Positions 1 to 6,900 of a DNA stretch of 8,081 nucleotides are shown here, one piece after another; position 1 is the stretch's first letter; each line of letters starts with the position of its first letter. Source of the DNA: CAIOSQ01 sp044359885 (GTDB taxonomy: Bacteria > Pseudomonadota > Alphaproteobacteria > CACIAM-22H2); the NCBI GenBank assembly GCA_044359885.1, contig JBIKLI010000200.1, positions 1-8,081 on the forward strand, given 5' to 3'. The position numbers were made by a program, and so were the translations under genes. The notes beneath the pieces are model-generated. The model searched no databases. It saw nothing but the letters and a program-made list of their open reading frames with translations, and was not told the origin of the DNA.

Positions 1-377
1 CGATGGTGTCCCCCTACCAGTTCATTGCCGCCGACGTGACCGGGGACGGCGTCGTCGACGCCCAGGACGCGCTGGGGATCCTCAAGATGGTCGTAGGACG
101 GACCGGCGCGCCGGCGCGCGAGTGGCTGTTCGTCCGCGAGGAGGAGGATTTCTGGGACAACGACCGGGTTTCGCTCAACAGCGGGTTCGTCGATTACGAT
201 CGCCAGCCGTCGGTCGCCGTCCTCGGCGCGTCCGAGCCGAGCAACTTCGTCGCGGTCCTGAGGGGGGATATCGATGGCAACTGGGTGCCAGGCGGCACGC
301 CCGCCCAGACGCTTTCGAGCGAATACTTCCTTTCCCTCGCCAGCCGGCTGGGCGTGCCTCTCGAATTCTGGGGCTAG
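1..377 (+). CDS. C-terminal end of a large calcium-binding (dockerin-like) extracellular protein, 5' partial
   Basis: Only the last 124 complete codons are visible (first complete codon at 3, stop TAG at 375-377). The ATG at position 3 is probably internal and the real start lies outside the window. Residues 11-22 (counting from codon 3) form a dockerin/EF-hand-like loop: D11, T13, D15, V17, D19 and D22 occupy the six ligand positions of a 12-residue loop. A hydrophobic helix ending in LGILKMVVG follows. A WLFV motif (41-44), a DFWD motif (49-52) and a second acidic GDIDGNW motif (88-94) come next, and the protein ends in EFWG. From memory, this dockerin-WLFV-DFWD-GDxDGxW ending closes very large Ig/cadherin-like surface proteins of proteobacteria. 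I infer the same here, without knowing the N-terminal part. It contains no cysteine and lies in the same direction as the giant gene downstream. The role is probably a calcium-stabilised C-terminal module of a secreted or surface protein; enzymatic activity is not indicated. Confidence 0.8.
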   Translation, partial: MVSPYQFIAADVTGDGVVDAQDALGILKMVVGRTGAPAREWLFVREEEDFWDNDRVSLNSGFVDYDRQPSVAVLGASEPSNFVAVLRGDIDGNWVPGGTPAQTLSSEYFLSLASRLGVPLEFWG

Positions 378-387
378 ACATGGCCGG

Positions 388-403
388 CGTCGATCGTTCG
401 ACG
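388..403 (+). terminator. Short hairpin 11 bases after the upstream stop (weak terminator candidate)
   Basis: CGTCGA (388-393) and TCGACG (398-403) are perfect inverted repeats around a TCGT loop. The stem is only 6 bp and no T-tract follows, so it does not look like a standard intrinsic terminator. Its position directly after the stop codon is the only reason to consider it. It may instead be chance in GC-rich DNA. Confidence 0.22.
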
Positions 404-476
404 GATGCGTGGGCGGGGGCGACATGGTTTTGTCGCGACAGCATCTTGGGGCGGGCACGCTCCAAGAGCACAAATG

Positions 477-506
477 TTGAAGCCCCCGGTAGCCATACGG
501 TATTAT
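477..506 (+). promoter_or_regulatory. Sigma70-type promoter candidate for the giant RTX gene
   Basis: TTGAAG (477-482; 4 of 6 matches to TTGACA) is followed by an 18-base spacer and TATTAT (501-506; 5 of 6 matches to TATAAT). This is the most A/T-rich, best-matched hexamer pair in the gap. Transcription would begin near 513 and give a leader of roughly 118 bases. Independent transcription from the upstream gene is therefore plausible. The call rests on sequence match only. Confidence 0.45.
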
Positions 507-571
507 GCGGCATAGGCGCCGGATGATTGTGCGATGCGCGGTCGTGATGAATCTTGCACGGCGTGGTGCCT

Positions 572-591
572 TCCGGGACGGCTTGCCCGGA
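572..591 (+). promoter_or_regulatory. Leader hairpin upstream of the giant gene
   Basis: TCCGGG (572-577) pairs perfectly with CCCGGA (586-591) around an 8-base loop. It lies between the putative transcription start and the start codon, ending about 40 bases before ATG 631. It is too far upstream to mask the ribosome site directly. It could stabilise the messenger or be incidental. Confidence 0.2.
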
Positions 592-622
592 TATGAAATC
601 GTCTGAGTGTCCCCTTCCAGCG

Positions 623-630
623 GTGATCAC
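623..630. promoter_or_regulatory. 8-bp palindrome GTGATCAC abutting the start codon
   Basis: GTGATCAC is self-complementary, has a GATC core and directly touches ATG 631, occupying the place where a ribosome binding site should be. The bases before the start (611-630) contain no purine-rich Shine-Dalgarno match. The palindrome could be a protein-binding site or simply chance; a single 8-mer is weak evidence. Confidence 0.2.
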
Positions 631-954
631 ATGAGCGACATGACCGATCCGAACCCTTCCAGCAACGCCAGCGCGAACGCCGCGACCGACGGTGGCGCGA
701 CGGCGATCCTGCGGATGCGGGACGGCGAGACTTCGCTGGCCCTGTTGCTCGGCGGTGACGGCGTGCCGGTCGCCGTCCGTCCCGGCATCCAGTCAGGGAC
801 GCTGCTCGACGGGGTCTTCGTGGAGGCCGAGGACGGCGCGCTCGCCGCCCGGCTGGCCGATGGCGCTCATGGCGCGCGGCGGATCGAGATCCCCCTGGAG
901 CCGACAGCCCGGCAGGCCTTCTTCGCCGTCTGGTCCGCCCAGAGCGCGACGGCG
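631..954 (+). other. N-terminal domain of the giant protein (possible retention module)
   Basis: Residues 1-108 precede the hydrophobic stretch. The first 22 or so are polar (Ser, Asn, Ala, Asp) and look disordered. The rest alternates short hydrophobic strands with Gly/Asp turns (AILRM, TSLALLL, VPVAV, LLDGVFVEAEDG, ARLADG, RRIEIPL), suggesting a small beta-rich fold, and ends in FFAVW. Size and position resemble the N-terminal retention module of LapA-type adhesins, which folds before export finishes and holds the protein in its outer-membrane channel. Direct sequence similarity is only loose, so this is inference. Confidence 0.35.
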
Positions 955-3900
955 CGTCGCGGTCTCGGTCTCGGTCTGCTTTTGCTGCCGCTGGCAGCTT
1001 GCGGCGGCAGCGGCAGCGGTGGCGGTGGAACGACCGCGACGACGACGACCGGGTTCGTCATCGACGGCTACATCGCTGGAGCGACAGTGTTCCGGGATGC
1101 GCCCGTCGGCGCGGGCCAGATGGGCAACCGCCAGCGGGATGCGGGCGAGGAACAGACGGTCAGCGATCTGCAGGCGACCGGGACCCCTGGCCGCTTCACG
1201 CTGGGTGGGAATCTCAATCACCAGATCGTCGCCGTCGGCGGCACCGACGTGTCGACCGGCAACGCCTTCAACGGCGTGCTGATCGCGCCTGCCGGCTCGA
1301 CCGTGGTGACGCCGCTCACGACGATGGTGAGCATCCTGATGACGGATCCGGACGGTGCAGGGCCGCTGACCGGCCTGTCGCAGAGTGCGGCTCTGGATCA
1401 GGTCGGGGTGGCCATGGGGCTGAGCGTCGCGGAGCGCAGCCAGATCCTCAGCACCGATCCGATCACGGCCAACAACGCCAATCTCTACAAGGCCGCCGTT
1501 CAGCTCGGCAACATCCTGAACGCGGTCGGCACGGCCGCGGGCGGCGGCGCGGCCGCGCAACAGAATGCGGCCTTCGACATCGCCACCCAACTGGCGACCA
1601 CGATCCGCAACGCGCCTGGCGCGGTCGATTTCTCCGACATCAACGTCCTCAATACCGCCATCGGCAATGCCGGGGTGACGCTGTCGCAAGCCGACCGCGA
1701 AGCGGTCGCGGCGAAGAACGCGCGTCTTCGCGGTGCCGATATCGACACCATCGCCGAGGTCGATACCGTCCAGGATACGCCCACCCCGACGGGCATGACC
1801 GTCGACCGGGGTGCGCAGACGGTCACGCTGACTTTCAGCGAGGAACTCGACGCCAACAATCCTCCGCAGGCCTCGAGCTTCACCGTGACGACACAGATCG
1901 GCGGTGTCGCGACGACGAACAACGTCGTGTCGGTCGCGGTGTCCGGACGAACGGTGACGCTGACCCTGAATTCGCCTTTTGAGGCCGGCCAGGTCGACGT
2001 CGCCTACGCCGATCCGACCGCCGGCAACGACGCGAACGCCATCCAGGATCTCTCGGGCGACGACGCCTTGTCCTTCACGTCGGGCCGCGTTGCCGACGGC
2101 TATGTGCGCGGGGCGCAGATCTGGCTGGACACGAATGGCGACGGCGTCAGGGATCTGAACACCGGCATCGTCACCAACGCGAACGGCGATTTCTTCCTGC
2201 CTGCCGGGTTGCCCAGCGGCACCATCGTCGCCGTCGGCGGCGTCAACATCGACACGGGTATCCCCAATACGCTGGAAATGCGCGCCCCGGCGGGATCGAC
2301 CACGGTCAATCCGCTGACGACGCTGGTCCAGGCCGTGCTCGACACCAATCCGGCACTCGGTTCCGGTGGCGCGTCGGTGCTCGTCGCGCAGAGCCTGGGG
2401 TTGCCCGCCGGCACCGACCTGACGCGGTTTGACCCGCTCGCGGTCCTGGCGGCCGATCCGACCTCGGCTGGGGCGCTCGCGGCGCAGAAGGCGGCGGCGT
2501 CGGTCGCGACGATGGTGGCGATCGCCGGCGGCAGCGACCAGGCCGCGAGCGAGGCGGCGATCGACAGCCTCGCCGGCCAGCTGACCGAGGCCGCGGCGCG
2601 CGGAACGACACTCAACCTGGCCAGCGGTTCCGTGATCGGCAACGTGCTGACCGCCGCGGGGTCGACGGATGCCGGCGCCGGCACCGCCACTGCCGACGCA
2701 CTGGGCGCGATCAATTCCGCGGCAAATCTGGGGGGGATTTCCTCCGCCCAATCCCAGGCCCTCGACGCCGTCGCTCCGGTCGCGCCCGTGGCGCTCTCCG
2801 CCGCGGCGACGACCAGCGACACCACGCCGTCGATCCGCGTGTCGCTGAACGTGACGGCCGCCGACGGCAGCGCTGCCGTCGCGGGCGACATCGTGTCGTT
2901 GCGCGAGGCCGGCGCTCAAGTCGCGACCAAGGTCCTGACGGCGGCGGACATCGCTGCCGGCTTCGCGGATGTCGTCCCGAACTCGCCGGTCTCGGAGGGC
3001 AGCCACGCCTTCACGGCGACGATCACCGACCAGGCCGGCAATACCAGCCCGATCTCGGCCGCGATCACCGTCGTTATCGACACCGTTGCGCCGTCCCTGC
3101 CCACCATCGCCACGGTCGCCGGCGACAATCGCATCAACGCCGCCGAGCAGTCGAGCCAGATCACCGGCACCGCCGAGGCCGGCGCGACCGTCGAACTGAC
3201 CATCGGCGGCAATCTGCGCAACGTCACCGCCAGCGCGTCCGGCGCCTGGACCTACCAGCTTGTCGCGGGCGACATCGCGGCCATGGGGCAAGGCGACGCC
3301 ACCATCCAGGCCCGGGCGATCGACGCCGCCGGCAATCGCTCGGGCCTGGCCTCGCGCGACATCTCGATCGACACCGTCGCGCCGAATCTCGTGCCGGTTG
3401 TCACCTCCGTCGTCGATGACCTGCCCACGCAGACCCAGCTCGTCTCCGGCGCGGAAACCGACGACCAGATCCTGCAGTTGAGCGGGACACTGGCGCGCGC
3501 GCTGGATCCCGGCGAGACGGTCGTCGTCTTCGACGGCGAGACGCGGCTGGGTGTCGCCAATGTTCCCCTGAACGGCAACTCCTGGAGTTTCGACACGCCC
3601 GGCCTGCTCAACGGGCCCCACAGCCTGACGATCCGGGTCGAGGACGCCGCCGGCAATCTCGGTGCGGCCAGCACCGCGTTCGCGGTGACGGTCAACACCA
3701 CGCTGCCCGCGGCGGTGGCGAACATCACGGCGACACCGGCGCTGGTCAACACGACGACGCCGGTCATTTCCGGGACCATCGACACCAAGGCGGGCGCGCT
3801 GGCCCCGACCGACAACGTCCTGGTCTTCAACGGGACCACGCTGCTGGGAACCGCGACCTTGGACGTCGCCCGCACCAGCTGGTCGCTGACGTCGCCGGCG

Positions 3901-6900
3901 CTGACCGAGGGGGCGCAGAGCCTGCGCGCGGTCGTCGTCAACGCCGCCGGCAACACGGGTACGCCCAGCAGTCCCTTCACGATGACGGTCGATCTGACCG
4001 CGCCCAGCGTGACGATCACGGACAACGTGGCGGGCACGACACGGAGCGACATCACCTACACCATCACCTTCAGCGAGGCCGTGACCGGCTTCACGGTCGG
4101 CGACGTCGCTGTCGGCAACGGCACGGCGGGGGCCTTGACAGAGGTCGTCAAGGGCAGCGTCTTCTCGCTCGTCGTGACGCCCAATGCCGGCGTCGAGGGC
4201 GATGTGTCGGTGTCGATCGGCGCGGCGGCGGCGACTGATCTCGCCGGGAACAACAATCTCGCGGCGGCCACGAATTTCCAGCCGATCGATACCAAGGCGC
4301 CGGATCAGCCGGTCATCGCCGCCGTTTCGGGTGGCGCGATCAACGCCTCGGAGCGTGCCGCCGGCGTGGCGGTCACGGGCACGGCGGAGGCGGGCGCGCG
4401 CGTCGAACTCGCGATCGGCGCGGCAGGGACCAAATACGAAGACCATTGGCCAGAAATCCAGGGCGAATCCCGTCAGGCCGTGACCACGGCGGATAGCAAG
4501 GGCAATTGGAGCTATTCGCTCACCGGCGCCGACCTCTCCTTCATGGGGCAGGGGACCGTCGAGGTGCTGGCCCGGGCGCGTGACGCGTCCGGGAATGCCG
4601 GCGCGGTCAAGACGACCAGCGTCCTGGTCGACACGATCAATCCCAGCCTGTCGGCGCTGTCGCTGACCGGGTTCACGGCGACCCAGGCCGGCGCGGTCCT
4701 GGTCAATTCGAAGGATCCCGAACTGTCCTTTACGGCGGAGGCTGGGGCGACGATCGCGATCGACTGGAACCACCAGGGGACAACCGACGCCGTCTTCGAC
4801 AGCTTGCCGGTAAACCGGCCCGACGGACTCCATTCGATCCGCGTCCGTGCCACCGATGCCGCCGGCAACCAGACCGACCGTTTCCTCTCCTATCTTCAGG
4901 ATACGACGGCGCCGGGGGCAGGCAGCATCGCGGCCGCGCCGGACGGGGCGAGCTTCCGCGTCACCTTCACCGAGAGCGTGGCGTCGACCCTCGCGCTGTC
5001 CAATCTGACGCTGTCTGGCGGCAGCCTCGGGACCGGGGCGACGATCGCAGCGGTCGATGCCGCCGGCGGCCGCGCCAGCGTCTTTCAGATCACGGCCGGC
5101 AAGGGCGCGTCCATCGTTCCGGAGACGACCGAATTCGTCTTCTCGGGCATCAAGGACGCGGCCGGCAACACGGCGGCGACCGGCGTCACGTTCAAGGCGC
5201 CTGCCTTCGACAACGTGGCGCCCAGCGCGACGTTCACGTTCAACGATCCGCTGCTGAGCCGCGGCGAGACCGGCACGGTGACGATCAAGTTCAGCGAGGC
5301 CGTGAGCGGTTTCGACCGCAGCGACATCGCGCTCGAAGGCGGCGGTACGCTCGGCAATCTGCAACGCCTTGACGAAAAGACCTTCTCGATCAGCTACGTC
5401 CCGGAGGACCGCTTCGAGGGAACGGCGAAATTCTCGATCGCGGCGGACAGCTACCTCGACCTGATCGGCAACAAGGGCCTGGCCGCGTCCGGATCGGTCA
5501 CGGTCGACACCTTGGCGCCGACGTTGAAGATCTCTGCCAACGACGCATCGCTTGGCATCGGTGAGAAAGCGACCCTGACCTTCGTCTTCAGCGAGGCGCC
5601 GGTCAATTTCGTCAATGGCAGCGTCACGGCCCAGAACGGCAGTCTCGGTCCGATCACGCTGAACGAGGGCAGCGGCGGCAAGAGTTTCACGGCGATGTTC
5701 GATCCTGCCCCAGGCATCGCCTCGGGCAACGCGAACATCCGTCTCGACGCGAATTTCGTCTTCACGGATACGGCCGGCAATGCCGGGTTCGTGGAGACGG
5801 TGCCTTCGATCGCGATCGACACCGTGGCGCCGACGGTCGAGATCTCGTCCAGTCGTGGACAGTTGAGGGCCGGCGAGACGGCGACGATCACCTTCACCTT
5901 CAGCGAGGCGCCTTCCGGCTTCGACCTGACGGATGTCGTGCTGCCCGCAGGCGGCGGCACCCTGTCGGCATTGTCGGGGACGGGCACGACGCGGACCGCG
6001 CTGTTCACGCCCGCGGCGAATTTCGAGGACGGTGCCGAGATCCGGATCGAGTCCGGCAGCTATGCCGATGCGGCCGGCAACGCCGGTTCGACCGGATCGC
6101 TCTCCGGCCAGTCGTTCCGGATCGACACCAAGGCGCCGGCGCTGACGATCACGAGCGACAAGACAACGTTGCTCGCCGGCGAGACGGCGAACATCACCTT
6201 CGCCTTCAGCGAGGATCCCGGCACCAGCTTCACGGCCGCCGACATCGCCGTCGCGGGCGGACGCCTCAGCAGCCTGTCGCGTTCCGGAAACAATTTCACG
6301 GCGCTGTTCACGCCGACCGAAAACGCCCAGGGGGCGGGGGCCGAAGCCACCATCAAGGTCACCGAGGCCCTGTACACCGATCTCGCCGGCAACGCGGGCG
6401 GCGCAGGCAGCCTGGCCGCGCCGATCGCGATCGACACGCGGCTTCCAGTCTTCCAGTCGGCCAGCGTCGGGGCCGACGGCAAGAGCCTGACCCTGGTCTA
6501 TAGCGAGGCGCTGAAGGCGCAGACGATCGAGACGGCCCGCTTCGGCGTCAGCGTCGACGGCCTGCCGGTCGATCTGGCCTCCGTCACCGTCTCCGGCTCG
6601 AACCTCGTCCTCGCGCTGGCGTCGGCGGACCAGCAGATCATCGCGGGCACGCAAGTCACGGTGTCCGGCGGCAGCGATATCCTCGACGCCGCCGGCAACA
6701 AGGTGCAGGCCGGGTTCGGCGTGACGGCCGTGACCAACAATTCCGGCTTCGTGCCGCCGCCGATCGTGGAGACCGGCGACGATTCCGCCAATGTCCTGGG
6801 CGGCGCGCGTGGCAACGACACGCTCAGCGGCGCCGGCGGCGACGACACGCTGCGCGGGATGGGGGGCCGTGACCGGCTGGATGGCGGCGCCGGCAGCGAC

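Larger units (their letters stand above)
378..630 (+). other. Intergenic region carrying the likely leader of the giant gene
   Basis: This 253-base gap has no convincing coding frame. It is richer in A/T around 470-510 and 590-600 than the flanking genes. It holds a 6-bp hairpin just after the upstream stop, a sigma70-like promoter candidate, a leader hairpin and a palindrome touching the start codon; each is listed separately. An in-frame TGA at 604-606 limits how far upstream the giant gene can start. I see no tRNA, riboswitch or insertion-sequence end here. Confidence 0.6.

Noticed and set aside
175..630. Antisense frame of 151 codons across the intergenic gap
   Set aside because: It overlaps the real C-terminal coding region, has no recognisable motif or ribosome site, and has Arg/Ser/Pro-rich shadow composition.
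623..630. GTGATCAC as a Crp/Fnr-type operator
   Set aside because: Only a single 8-base palindrome is present, without the spaced half-sites of such operators, so no regulator can be assigned.
692..1982. Overlapping + strand frames at 692-1282 and 999-1982
   Set aside because: Their Arg/Ser/Pro-rich translations are typical out-of-frame readings of GC-rich DNA, while the frame from 631 has coherent domain motifs throughout. A frameshift is not needed, since the main frame stays open.
2100..4295. Several antisense frames of 80-267 codons with Val/Ala/Ser-rich, membrane-like translations
   Set aside because: They lie wholly inside the giant sense gene in another phase. Their hydrophobic look comes from complementing Asp/Gly/Thr-rich repeats, and they break at every few hundred bases, unlike the sense frame.
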